Source: Siphonodentalium dalli
Taxonomy: Eukaryota > Mollusca > Scaphopoda > Gadilida > Siphonodentaliidae
Direction: 5' to 3'
Assembly: GCA_032622095.1 (NCBI GenBank)
Contig: CP136063.1
Location: 11,569,814-11,633,813, forward strand
Length of the DNA: 64,000 bases
Under the pieces are notes generated by a model that saw only the letters and a list, made by a program, of their open reading frames with translations, had not been told where the DNA came from and made no database searches. This document shows positions 8,952-20,442 of this stretch, one piece after another (the first letter of the stretch is position 1; every line of letters begins with the position of its first letter). Both the position numbers and the translations under genes were made by a program.

Positions 8952-9972
8952 GGTTCTTTTAACTATCCACTTTTTAAATTCAGTTTAGCTTTTCTAAATT
9001 CCGGATTATAAACAGAATATGTTTTTAGGAATGCACGGAATTCCATAAAAGGTAATATTCAGAAAAGCTAAAATTGTGTGAATAGCCGAGCATTATATAT
9101 AACTGCATCATTATACATTACAGCTTTTCTAAAAAGGCACGCCTTTATAACAAGGCATTCATTGATAGCACACGCAGGGTTAAACAGGGGATGTTAGAAA
9201 AGCCAATGTGTATAAAATAACACTCTTTTAACTATCCACTTTTTAAATTCAGTTTAGCTTTTCTAAATTCCGGATTATAAACAGAATATGTTTTTAGGAA
9301 TGCACGGAATTCCATAAAAGGTAATCTTCAGAAGAGCTAAAATTGTGTGAATAGCCGAGCATTATATATAACTGCATCATTATACATTACAGCTTTTCTA
9401 AAAAGGCACGCCTTTATAACAAGGCATTCATTGATAGCACACGCAGGGTTAAACAGGGGGTTTTTAGAAAAGCCAATGTGTGTAAAATAACACTCTTTTA
9501 ACTATCCACTTTTTAAATTCAGTTTAGCTTTTCTAAATTCCGGATTATAAACAGAATATGTTTTTAGGAATGCACGGAATTCCATAAAAGGTAATCTTCA
9601 GAAAAGCTAAAATTGTGTGTATAGCCGAGCATTATATATAACTCGATCATAGCATTACAGCTTTTCTAAAAAGGCACGCCTTTATAACAAGGCATTCATT
9701 GATAGCACACGCAGGGTTAAACAGGGGATTTTAGAAAACCCAATGTGTGTAAAATAACACTGTTTTAACTATCCACTTTTTAAATTCAGTTTAGCTTTTC
9801 TAAATTTCGGATTATAAAAAGAATATGTTTTTAGGAATGCACGGAATTCCATAAAAGGTAATCTTCAGAAGAGCTAAAATTGTGTGAATAGCCGAGCATT
9901 ATATATAACTCGATCATAGCATTACAGCTTTTCTAAAGAGGCACGCCTTTATAACAAGGCATTCATTGATAG
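8952..9972. repeat. Satellite of about 270 bp, four tandem copies
   Basis: The word TTTTAACTATCCACTTTTTA recurs near 8957, 9226, 9496 and 9764, giving spacings of about 270, 270 and 268 bp; copies are highly similar. Each unit contains AGCTTTTCTAAA in both orientations and an ACGGAATTCC palindromic core. The last unit is truncated. No coding potential. Confidence 0.8.
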
Positions 9973-10382
9973 CACACACATGTTTATCAAAATAGGATGC
10001 GAGCTTCTTCACCTAGTTATTAAATATCTCTATATATTTTCCTTATGCACATGAAACTAAGCATTAATTCATAATACACGAACTGTCAACTAGGGTGGGG
10101 GGTAACATTATAGGAATTCTCGCTAATCACCTAATTATGTGATATGTTTGTCTTTACGTATAACCCCCTAAAATATCCAAGCCCCTGTTACGATATCTCA
10201 CCCCAAAAAAACCCTTTACTCGGCAGGATTTAGGGTTGTTTTTTATTAATTATTTATATATATATACTACCGGATCAGAACCTATTTTTTGGTTAAAAGT
10301 ATGGCAAATAGATGCTGTTACATCATTTAGATTGATTTAAGATATACATACAGCATATACATTGACAACATTTATATCCCGT
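9973..10382. other. Non-coding spacer
   Basis: AT-rich, with no ORF or RNA gene seen. At about 10254-10315 there is a diverged, single-arm version of the foldback repeat that follows (ACTACCGGATCAG, ACCTATTTTTTGG). Confidence 0.4.
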
Positions 10383-10795
10383 CGCTCTATATATACTACC
10401 GGAACAGTACCTATTTTCTGGTTAAAAGTATGGGAAATAGGTGCTGTTCCGGTAGTATATATAGAGCGAAAGGATAGATATACTGTCTATATATGCTGCA
10501 AATGACTTTTAATTCAAGATAAATGATGTAAATAATAGCAATAAACTCACTATATCGACGTCCTTCGCTATATATATACTACCGGAACAGCACCTATTTT
10601 CTGGTTAAAAGAATGGGAAATAGGTGCTGTTCCGGTAGTATATATATAGCGAAAGGATAGATATACTGTCTATATATGACTTTTAATTCAATATAAATTT
10701 TGTTAATAATAGCAATAAAGTCACTATTTCGACGTCCTTCGCTATATATATACTACCGGAACAGCACCTATTTCCCATTCTTTTAACCAGAAATC
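10383..10795. repeat. Tandem foldback hairpins with an invertible loop
   Basis: Two complete hairpins at 10383-10468 and 10564-10653 have 34-36-bp arms (arm core TACTACCGGAACAGCACC) around an 18-20-nt loop reading CTGGTTAAAAGAATGGG (AAAAGTATGGG in the first). A third left arm at 10738-10771 is followed by the loop in the opposite orientation (CCCATTCTTTTAACCAG) and then unrelated sequence. The hairpins sit in units of about 172-182 bp sharing GATAGATATACTGTCTATATATG and CGACGTCCTTCGC. Confidence 0.8.
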
Positions 10796-11139
10796 ATTTA
10801 TCATCATGAATGTTATGTTGCATGATGAGGATCCACACTGGCCTGTGTCTATACCGGCCAGTTCAACAACAAGGTTTCTATTAAAATCGCTGTCAGGCAT
10901 ATTCTTTCCAGTAAATACGCACATCAATCTGCTTATTTTCTGTTTTACATGTACTGTATCATCTGTTGTGCCAAGTCAACAAATTAATCTTGACCACACT
11001 GTCGTTTCTTCTGATACCTGAAACATCACTATTTGTTTTTATGCATGAGGGCGGCTTCGCAACAGACTGATAGAGTTACGACTACATGCACACGTTCGTT
11101 TGTTAATTCAAGTGGAGGCCAAATATGTCATCTCAAGAA
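10796..11139. other. Non-coding spacer
   Basis: ORFs of 61-71 codons are open on both strands, but neither shows a recognisable domain. The end of this stretch (about 11070) carries GATAGAGTTACGACT, which also precedes the related minisatellite near 49515. Confidence 0.3.
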
Positions 11140-12065
11140 CACCAACAGTTGTGTTTACTGTATGGGGTAAATTCGTGGCTAATAACAACAACACTTATAA
11201 TTACTCTACACAGTAAATTAATGGCTAATAACATCAACAATTATAATAAAGTATAGGGTAAATTGGTGTCTAATAACACAAACAATTATAATTACTGTAT
11301 AGGGCAAATTCGTGTCTAATAACACCAACAATTATAATTACTGTATAGGGTAAATTCGTGTCTAATAACAAACAATTATAATTACTGTATAGGGTATTTA
11401 TAACACCAACAATTATAATTACTGTATAACTAATAACACCAACAATTATAATTACTGTATACAATAAATTCATGGCTAATAACAACAATTATAATTATTG
11501 TAAACAGAAAATTCATGGCTTATAACACCAACAATTATAATTACTGTATAGGGTAAATTCGTCTCTAACGACACCAACAATTATAATTACTGTATAGGGT
11601 AAATTTGTGCCTATCAACACCGACATTTATAATTGCTGCATACAGTGAATTGATGGCTAATAACACCAACAATTATAATTACTGTATAGGGTAAATTGAT
11701 TGCTAATAACACCAACAATTATAATTACTGTATATAGTAAATTGATGGCTAATAACACCAACAATTATAATTACTGTATAGAGTAAATTCGTGCCTAACA
11801 ACACCAACAATTATAGTTATTGTATACAGAAAATTCATGGCTAATAACATAACACCGACAACTATAATTAATGTATACAGTAAATTCGTGTCTAATAACA
11901 CCAACAATTATAATTATTGTATACAGAAGTAAATTCATAGCCAATAACAACAACAATTATAATTACTGTATAAGTAAATTGATGTCTAATAACACCAACA
12001 ATTATAATTACTGTATGCAGTAAATTCATAGCTAATAACAAGTTTAATTACTGTATACAGTAAAT
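11140..12065. repeat. Minisatellite of about 45-48 bp, roughly 19 units
   Basis: The consensus carries TAATAACACCAACAATTATA followed by ATTACTGTATAGGGTAAATTCGTGTC. Units vary by small indels and a few substitutions. A four-unit relative lies at about 49540-49696. Minus-strand ORFs here only read the repeat. Confidence 0.8.
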
Positions 12066-12695
12066 TTGAATCTGGGCCTGTATTCTTTCCAATAACCAAA
12101 ATGTTATTTGTCTCCGAATCAGACAAAATTATAACAAATAATCTATGTAAGTAGCTTACCACAATACTGAAAACAATTTTAAAATCCATTGAAAAATAAC
12201 GGAGTTACGGGCCCTCAAAATTCGCATTTTGGGCCAGATTTGACAATTTCCCAATCCCGTCACCCAATTTCGTGGCAGGGGTGGGGTCACTTCCAATATC
12301 TTGAGATCAACCCACACATGTTAAGGGAATGATATAATCATCCTACTTCATATTTTCCGTCCCTTAAATGCGATCTATTCAGCTGATGATTCGCCATATT
12401 ATTATACTCCCATGGTGTAACCAAGGAAGTATATTGTTTTTCTACTGAGGTCGTGTTCCGTTTATTTCGAAATACTCAGAAACTACTAAATATAATGGAT
12501 TTCCGCCCAATGTTTCTTGGCGGAGTTATGGCCCTTTCGCGTATTTTTCATTGTTATTATTATTATTATACTTCCATATTTTAATATGGAAGTATATTGT
12601 TATTCAATTTTTTATTTTTTCCCAATATTATTGTTCTTAGCAATTTTGTAACTGCTTTATCTCTGAAAGTACAATATATAGAGGGTATGAAATGA
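12066..12695. other. Non-coding; small AT hairpin
   Basis: No gene seen. ACTTCCATATTTTAATATGGAAGT at about 12570-12595 is a near-perfect hairpin, and the words ATACTTCCAT/ATGGAAGTATA recur nearby. Confidence 0.35.
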
Positions 12696-12815
12696 GTGTT
12701 TCTCTCATATGATATTTATGAAACGAGTCTAAGAATTTTCAGTTTGCTCGAGCCTCAGGCTCGAGAAAACTGAAAATTCGTGACGAGTTTCATAAATATC
12801 ATATGAGAGAAACAC
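12696..12815. repeat. 120-bp imperfect palindrome
   Basis: Arms of about 59 bp converge on GAGCCTCAGGCTC at 12750-12762. The outer parts GTGTTTCTCTCATATGATAT and the complement match perfectly, with a few mismatches near the middle of the arms. It would form a long cruciform or RNA hairpin. It could be a foldback transposon end or a miRNA-like hairpin; nothing in the sequence decides between these. Confidence 0.7.
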
Positions 12816-14716
12816 GAATTAAATATTCTATTTATCATATGACACCTATGCATTGATTATGATGTCCAAAACGCACACAAATCACTAAATAGCTATATGA
12901 CATCGGCAACAAAAGGTTAATTTGATGTCACTTCATTGCACCGGAAGCCCAATTACACCTGGTGAACTAGCAGAAATAATATGCACGCAAAGATATAATG
13001 CGCTATTCTGTTCTCAGTTCGTGACATTGTATCGTATGTTTATTAGATAAATACGAATTACATATTCTATTTATCGTATAACAATGTCCAAAACTATATA
13101 TTTCAATATTATAATTGCGAGAATTTCAGCATCGCGATGATTGACGCGCACGAATTTGACCTGCATTTAGTCAGAGATGCGGCTCGGCCCCCGGCTGCCA
13201 TTCAGCCAATCAAAACACACTTTTTGTCAACAAACCAATCAAATTATCGGAAGTTGATAAGAATTAGTAATTGATATGAAATTGATTTATGGCATAGTTT
13301 CCAACGTAAATAATGATTGAGTCATATGATAAATAGGGATCTGGAATTTCGTATGTATATAGACCTATACTAAATCTAGGTCAATAGAGTATATAGAATA
13401 TTGTTCGCGCTTGATTTCAGAGTTATCTCCCCTTTTTGAGAAAAAATGGGGTTGTTGTATCTCGAAAAGTATGAGCATCAAGACTCCAAATTTGGACCAT
13501 AGTTACAACTCAGTATGCCCTATTTGGTCCATGTCTTACAATTTATGTCCGCACTTTCGCTACAGAGTTGTCGCCCATGGTTCGCAAAACTTGATTAACT
13601 TCATATCCTGTGTCTGGCTATGGCATGCAATGTATCAAGATTTGAGATCGTCTATGCAGTTAATCGGTAGCCACTTGATCCGAAAAAAGTATTGAACAGG
13701 GACAGGCTTATATATTTTTGGGTTTGGGTGGGGGCAAAATTTTCGCAATTATTTTTAGATGATTTCAACCATTTTTACCGTCGTGTATCTATAGGATGTA
13801 ATTATGATCCTTTTTGTAAATCGGTTGAGAAATGTCCAACTTACAGACCATTGAAAATAAAATAATTTGGCTAATGAAGGAGCATGGGAGAGAGTGAGAT
13901 CATACGAGGGAGGCGACGAGACCATGTCGGGTGGTGATACCAAGTCGGGGTGGTGAGACCAGGCCGAGGGTGGATGTAAACGTCAGATTTAGCACAAATT
14001 TTTTTTTTCCAGCGGTATAATATTTTTATTGCAAATTCCGAATGGGAAGAGTGATTCGGACCGGAATGTGCCATTTATAAGTTTTTTCTCCCAACGTTAC
14101 CGATCTACGACATCGACAATAAAAATTACCTATTTTGGCGCCAAATCCAACGGGCTAATTGATGAGCAAGGTTAATGCAGGAGTAGGTACTGCGGTATCC
14201 AGTAGGTGGGCCCCCAAAGTGTGAAAGCTATACTGTAACAGCAAACTGTCAAACAGCAAGCGAGCTTCCGATGGGTTCAGACTTTTTGCAAATTTCAAAG
14301 AAAATTAAAGGGGGAAAAATTGTCTAAAAATCGAACATCGATATAATTTTGTGTTTAATAGTGGATATGATAGAGTGTATCCAAGCGCAACTTATTAGTG
14401 TCTGCTTAATTCCCGCTAAAGTTATACTCGTGGCGAGGCTTTATAATGTAAATAACTATAGTTAAGTGCTGTATCATTGAGCTATTTCTCTCGCCAAATC
14501 CGACAGTGATAATGAAGGAGCGGGGTAATGCAGGAGCAGGTACGTCGATATAATTTTGGTAATATCCCAAAGTTTGACCGCTCTACTTGCAAAGCAAACT
14601 GACCAACGGACGGATCGTGTTCCGGTGGGTACATATTGGCAAATTCCAACAAAAACCAAAAGTTGAAAAATTCTTAAAAAATTCAAATATACAGTTACAA
14701 TTTTGCTGACGAATGG
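12816..14716. other. Non-coding; diverged ~300-bp dispersed repeat
   Basis: No gene recognised; a 94-codon frame at 13411-13695 has no known domain. A diverged unit containing GCTAATGAAGGAGC/GGTAATGCAGGAGCAGGTAC, then AAACTG, CGGTGGGT and GCAAATTC, occurs at about 14150-14340 and 14490-14690, and again at about 32200-32400 on the far side of the Gypsy A element. Element A therefore appears to have inserted into a small array of this unit. Confidence 0.4.
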
Positions 14717-14720
14717 GTGT

Positions 14721-15827
14721 TGTAACGGAGTTCACTTTTCACATGTTTATTTATCGCTCGCTTCGGCGGGAGTTCTAAATTATTAAGTGTTATTCTTCAT
14801 AATTATCTTTTATTCTATTCACAAAACTTATAACTATTATTACCGTTACGTAAAATACATTATGCCACACCCAAATATGCCTATGTCATTGTTTATATTT
14901 ATGCAAATTCTCCATAATGGCACTTTATTCGTGCCTCAATAGTAGATTTTATCAACATGTCGGCCATGTTTTCCTCAAAGGTCATGTGACGTCACCAGTC
15001 AACAAGCCAGGCACGCTCCGCCCTGTTGCTGTGGAAGCCACGTGCCTTTTGTTTACAACGGTCAGCCCGTTGATTCCTTCTAAAGGGGTCATACACGACC
15101 CCCTTGGGCACGTGCATGACCCCTTGGAGGGGGTTTCCAGGCTGCTGACCCCTTTGGGGTCACCGAGTATAAATTGACCCTCTCGGCCGTTTAGGGTCAC
15201 TATTTTGAAACATAGACTTCCGGATCGGTCAGAACCTTCGTAGCAACCAAGAGTATTTATTTACCTTTCCATATTGGGAATTAAGGTGAAGGACAACTTC
15301 GAATGACCTAATTAGTTTTCACACACCTATTCCAGGTGGAGATTAATCGATTTTGATGCATGTGGAGCATTTTGTCATATATTTTCACTGGAATTACAAT
15401 TTACACTGTTTAGAATAAATCGTCAGAACCTTAACTTGATCCGTTGTTTACAGTTACAATCGGAATGAGAATTAAGTCTTAAGATGACAGTAGTTGTTTA
15501 CATAGTACCGTCGCTATCAAAGTAACTTGGGACGGAATTGATTCGGACGTTAACTTTTACTTTGGTGATCGTAAATAGCATACATGAGTCGACATGAAAC
15601 ACGTTGAACTGTTAATGATAATATTGAATTGATCAGTGTTAATTTCTATATAATTATAGTTATACAAATAAATTACATATATATATTTGTGAATCATCTC
15701 ACAATTTACTAAGGATATGAAAATCCTTTATCTGAAGTGAAGGCAAGGCAACTGGGAATACAATACTTAGGCCATCTACCACAACTACTAAGTGATTTAC
15801 TAAGCAACCTTTCCCCACTTCACTTCA
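14721..15827 (+). repeat. 5' LTR of Gypsy A
   Basis: 1,107 bp, starting TGTAACGG and ending CACTTCA. A TATA box and activator-like motifs lie at 14987-15175. AATAAA at 15415-15420 is a possible polyadenylation signal. It contains the intact TTAA (14783-14786) at which the 3' LTR has received a MITE. Confidence 0.9.
14987..15175 (+). promoter_or_regulatory. U3 promoter module of Gypsy A LTR
   Basis: TGACGTCA, a perfect CRE/ATF site, is at 14987-14994. CACGTG E-boxes occur twice (about 15040 and 15110). GGGGTCA/TGACCCC half-sites resembling nuclear-receptor half-sites recur, including the palindrome TGACCCCTTTGGGGTCA at 15146-15162. The TATA box TATAAATT is at 15168-15175, so transcription probably starts near 15200. 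The 3' LTR keeps the CRE and TATA box but has a change in the palindrome (GGTGTCA). Binding is inferred from motif identity only. Confidence 0.55.
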
Positions 15828-15829
15828 AC

Positions 15830-15840
15830 TGGTGGCAGCG
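15830..15840 (+). other. Primer binding site of Gypsy A
   Basis: TGGTGGCAGCG begins two bases after the LTR's CA, as expected for a PBS complementary to a tRNA 3' end (…CCACCA). The tRNA species was not identified. The duplicate lies at 22828-22838. Confidence 0.75.
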
Positions 15841-15905
15841 ATTTTTACTACGAACCAACGTTCATACATAATAACTTGAGGATATCAAAATATAGTCCAT
15901 ACACA

Positions 15906-16763
15906 ATGACCAGGGGTCGCAAACCACGGACCACTGAAAATCAGACTGAACCAACAGATAGACAAACTAGGAATAGTGCCAGACAGCCTGATTATAGCGA
16001 TACCATTACTGAACGTGCTAAACAGGGTGACATAGACACAGCAAGTAATAGTAATACGTTGCAACATATTAAGAAAATGACTGACACAGCCGACAAATCC
16101 CAAGATAGACAGGCAGACAAATACAATCAATTGAGTGACCAAATGGCACAGATGATGACTACAATGCAGAAATTTATGCAAACTGCATTAGTAACTACGA
16201 ACCCTTGTGCACATAGTACAGAACTGAATGGAAAAGATGAATCTGGGGCGACACATGAAAGTGGTCATGACGGTGATGACAAAGTGACAGATTGCTGACC
16301 TGTATGTAGTGACACACCAAGTAGGGCTGATGACAGCAGACAAGAGACTGGACCATATGTAGTTGACACGGTGAACACACGGGTTGACTCAAATAATTCT
16401 TCAGTGGAACAATCAGATTATAGGGGCATAGCAAATGACTTACCTCATTCAGCCTTCCAAAGGGTGGAACCAACTCCAATATGGGATTATACTCATAGTA
16501 ATAGGGCACATATGGCTAACCATAGATGGGATTACCCATACAATCAGCCAACAAGCGATTTACATCCACCTCAGTATACGCATACATCATATGATCAGAA
16601 TTACACGAGATCACATAATCCATCATATGGGAATGAGAAATTCAGTGGTGAGCAGCCTTATATGGTGTCAGGTCCATATAGGCAAATGGGTGGGGGTGAT
16701 GCACAAGAATTCCCAATCGGGGGAGATGTCCTAGTTCGCACCTTCCACTTAATAATCAAATGA
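15906..16763 (+). pseudogene. Gypsy A copy 1: gag N-terminal region, one internal stop
   Basis: ATG 15906 opens a hydrophilic protein with a basic start (MTRGRKPR) and a Gln/Met-rich, probably coiled segment near residues 75-100. An in-frame TGA at 16296-16298 breaks it; the same frame is open again to 16763 and is Tyr/His/Pro-rich. No fold is recognised. Its place between PBS and capsid region makes it gag. The identical stop occurs in copy 2, so it predates the duplication (or reflects a non-standard expression strategy). Confidence 0.65.
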
Positions 16764-16843
16764 GACCGGTACCAAGATCCACACCGCAGGGGGGAATGGC
16801 ATAACCTAAACACATTAGGGGTGACATATATAATCAATGTAGT

Positions 16844-17904
16844 ATGGACAACCAACCGGGGTACGACTATAATCCACGGTGTAAAGATAAGCATACCAAC
16901 TACCCAGAGAGATTCAGAAGCACAGAGGCTCAGATATCGGAATCCAAAGGAGAGATTTATAGTGGGAAATCTACACAAAATCACAGCTATGATTTTCCAG
17001 AACATCCCCAGAACAAATGGAACACACCAAACCATGGATTCAATGGCATGGAGGTGACACATGACCGTAATTTGGCCAGGCCAGATGTCTATGATGGGCG
17101 CACAAGCTGGACAGAATACTTAGCCCATTTCAACATGGTTGCAAAAATCAACAATTGGTCAGACCACACCAACTAATGCAATTAAGCATCCATCTTAGGG
17201 GCTCAGCTCGCAGCATCTTGGCAGATCTTACAATCGATCAGCTTAACAATTATGATGAATTACTTCGTGTACTCACATCACGTTTTGAGCCGAAGAATCA
17301 AACCGAGATGTATCGCGCTCAATTGGATGCTAGATCTCGCCGAAACAAAGAAACACTACCAGAGTTGGCCCAAGAAATCAAGCGGCTTGTCCGCATGGCA
17401 TACCCCACAGCTCCCATGGATATCAGAGACAGCTTAGCGTACAGAGCTTTTCGGGATGCATTGCAGGATCAAGACATGGAGTGGGCCATCTGTCAAGGAG
17501 GTACTGAGAATGTCGATGAAGCCTTGAACCTTGCACTGAAATACGAAGCGTTTCAGAAGAGTAGGGGACGTCGCAACCAGTACAACAGATACAGAGTCAG
17601 GATGCAGCAAGAAGATACAAGCGATAGGCGATTAGTTATGAAATCAGAGGAAGAGTTAGATCCTGATCCAGATGAAAAAATAAGGCAGATTATCACAGAC
17701 ACTGTCCAGGGGATAATGAAAAGGGAGAAATTTCAGAAAAACGTCTGCAATTACTGTAAGAAGACAAATCACGTAGAGGAAAACTGTTTTAAAAAGCAGA
17801 AAGACATGAGATACCAGAGAAGTGAGACACAACCAAAACACGGTGATAATGAAACTTTTCCAAAGAAGATCTCCGATACAAAGGCGACTTCGGAAAACTG
17901 GTAG
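16844..17904 (+). pseudogene. Gypsy A copy 1: gag capsid and zinc knuckle, frameshifted
   Basis: The first part (16844-17176) carries the retrotransposon gag signature YDGRTSWTEYLAHF. The remainder continues one frame over from about 17165 (LRGSARSILADL, then RFEPKNQTEMY). Near the C-terminus a CCHC knuckle reads CNYCKKTNHVEENC, the nucleic-acid-binding motif of gag nucleocapsid. A frameshift near 17160-17175 splits the protein. Copy 1 has three more bases than copy 2 just before the stop (AAGAAGATC versus AAGATC). Confidence 0.8.
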
Positions 17905-18037
17905 ATGCTGTTTCGGAGGGTCGCGAGACAGCACACAATATTGATAATGAAAATGATAACATGATACCCGAGTTCATATATGAATTTAAAGAACAGCAGC
18001 ATGATGGCATGTTTTTGGACGTCAATATTCTTAATCA

Positions 18038-18714
18038 AACTGTTAATTGCCTAATTGACACAGGCGCTACAGTATCGGTTCTTCACTCCAAAATATATGA
18101 GAGAATTCCAGATAATTAAAAAACCCCAACTACAAAGTCGGTGTGAAAGTCTTAAGACGGCTGATGGTGAAAAGGTCATCCCACTTGGCGCAGCTGTTTT
18201 TCCTCTGAAGATAGGAGGATTTAAGTGCCAGTGCCGAATGATCGTAGCCGATTTAGATACACCAGCAATTTTGGGTTATGATTTTCTCAATTACTATGGA
18301 TGCGAACTGAACTTTAAAGGCAAGATATTGAAACTTAAAAATGTAGAGTTCAAGTGCCAGTTGGAAAGCCAGGTAAACACAATGTTCCGGCTGATATTAC
18401 ATGAAGATGCCATCATACCACCGCTGTCAGAGATGATCCTACCAGCTCATTTAGAAGGGCGCGAGTGTTTTGCTCGGAATGCAATTGTGTCAGCGAGAGG
18501 CGATAGTCTGGAAAAAGCAGATATATTGATAGCTACCAGCATATTCGACCCGACACGCGAATGTATTCCTGTAAGGCTGATCAATGTTGATCAGACATCA
18601 AAGAAACTATCAAAATGGAAGCATAGCCAACTGCGAAATAATACAAGGAACCTATATAACACCTCTTGGCTTAAGCGGGACCCCAGAAGAGCCAATGGAG
18701 CAAATTTCAACTGA
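18038..18714 (+). pseudogene. Gypsy A copy 1: aspartic protease, frameshifted
   Basis: The active-site motif LIDTGATVSVL is encoded at about 18050-18080, but that frame stops at 18118. The rest of the retropepsin, with the hydrophobic ILGYDFLNYYG motif near 18270-18300, is in another frame open from 18055 to 18714. A frameshift therefore lies in about 18055-18117, within the protease. Residues after the protease are the protease-RT linker. Confidence 0.75.
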
Positions 18715-19866
18715 ATCTCGGGAAAAACTGAACAAAATTAATAAAATGTCAGAAGACACAGAGACAGATATAAAAAATGTCAAATTACCAGAGCATATGA
18801 ATGTACTTATGGAGCAATGTGGCGAGATGTTGACATCTGAACAAGAGCTGACTGTAAAGAAGCTAATTATGAAACATGCATCTGTGTTCTCAAAGCATAA
18901 AGAAGATCTAGGTCAAACTCATTTAACAGAACACACGATTGACACGGGAGATGCCAAACCGATAAAACAAGCTCCGAGACGTGTCCCATATGCATTACGC
19001 CAGCAAGCTGAGGAAGAAGTGCAACGTATGCTGAGAGCGGGTATTATAGAAGAGTCAAAATCTAGTTGGGCGAGTCTGGTTGTTATTGTTAGGAAGGGAA
19101 AAAACAAGAAAAATCAAGATGCTGATGTAAAACCTGAAATAAGATTTTGCATTGATTTTCGAAAGGGCAACGATGTCACAGTGAAGGACTCGTACCCAAT
19201 TCCACGTCTAGATGACAACTTAGACGCATTGCGGGGATCAAAATGGTACTCCGGCCTTGATTTGGTCGCGGGTTATTGGCAGACACATCTGGCTGAGAAA
19301 GATCGACCGAAGACAGCCTTCGTGACATCAAACATAACGTCAAATTCTCAGTATCAATACCGGGTTATGCCATTTGGTCTCTGCAATGCCGGGGCCACCT
19401 TTGAGCGCTTGATGGAAAACGTGCTGGCTGGCCTCCAATGGCACATATGTGTATTATATATTGACGACGTCTTGATATTTTCAAGGTCGTTCAAAGATCA
19501 CTGTGAACGCATGGACCAAGTACTGACTCGGATAAAGGAAGCCGGGCTCAAAATATCGCCAAAAAGTGTTTTATATTTCGGGACAAATGCAAGTTCTTGG
19601 GGCATGTTGTATCTGAAAATGGGGTTGAACCAGATCCTGATAAGGTCAAGGCTATTAAAACGTGGGGCCGCCCGAGGAATGTCAAGGATGTCCGAAGTTT
19701 TCTGGGAACAGCATCATACTACCGAAAATTCATTCGGAACTTTGCCCAAATTGCAAAACCTTTACATAAACTCACAGAAAAAGATGTCAAATTTGCGTGG
19801 AATGAACAGACAGAAAACGCTTTTGAAAATCTGAAAAAATCATTGATGAAGGAACCAGTCCTATAG
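18584..19866 (+). pseudogene. Gypsy A copy 1: reverse transcriptase, frameshifted
   Basis: Ty3/Gypsy-type RT. Visible motifs in order are FCIDFRKGN, GLDLVAGYWQ, FVTSN, MPFGLCNAGATFERLM and the catalytic YIDDVLIFS at about 19457-19483. A frameshift near 19590 moves the thumb/connection (GHVVSENGVEPDPDKVKAI, SFLGTASYYRKFIRNF) into another frame (19597-19866), which ends at TAG 19864-19866 inside the RT-RNase H junction. The ORF overlaps the protease ORF by 131 bp. All catalytic Asp residues are present, but no single frame encodes the whole domain. Confidence 0.9.
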
Positions 19867-19884
19867 TATCCAGACTTCACAAAA

Positions 19885-20427
19885 ATGTTTTTCCTAGATT
19901 GTGATGCTAGCAACGATGGTGAACATGCTATAGCGTATTATAGCAGGGCCTTGACAAAACCGGAGAGATCATACTGTATTACAAGGAAGGAGTTACTGGC
20001 AATTGTTGATGGAGTGAAGAATTTCCACACATATTTATTTAACGTGAAGTTTCTGATGAGAAGTGACCATGGGGCACTAAATTGGCTACGGCGCTTCAAA
20101 AATCCAGAGGGCCAACTTGCTAGATGGATACAGGTCCTAGACACCTATGATTTCACCATTCAGCATCGACCAGGCAAACTACATACAAATGCAGATGGCC
20201 TTTCCAGAAGACCCTGTGTGAAATGTAGCCATTACGAAAGGCAACAACAAAGAGAAACAGATAAAGCAGAATGTGAATGTGTAAATAGAGCTACACGACA
20301 AAAACAGGTGAAATCGACAGAAGACACAGTTGCAGATGGTGACAAAATTACATGGCTAGTTCCCAAGACGAGAGAGGAAATTAAAGAGCAACAGAGAAAA
20401 GACAAAGAAATTGGAATGATAATATAA
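19885..20427 (+). pseudogene. Gypsy A copy 1: RNase H domain with internal deletion
   Basis: It starts with the first catalytic Asp context DCDASNDG and continues YYSRALTKPERSY, TRKELLAIV and RSDHGALNWL, with NADGLSRRP closing the domain. The stretch that normally follows DAS (a G-x-V-L-x-Q segment of about 10-12 residues) is absent in both copies. The frame closes at TAA 20425-20427, separating it from integrase. Confidence 0.8.
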
Positions 20428-20442
20428 TATAAAGAACAGAAC

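Noticed and set aside
11140-12065. Possible CRISPR-like array of regular repeats
   Set aside because: Units are contiguous tandem repeats without unique spacers, in a eukaryotic context.
14917-15177. 86-codon ORF in the Gypsy A LTR (also at 31134-31394)
   Set aside because: It lies in U3 upstream of the TATA box and covers the activator-motif cluster; the two LTR copies differ by non-silent changes and no domain is visible.
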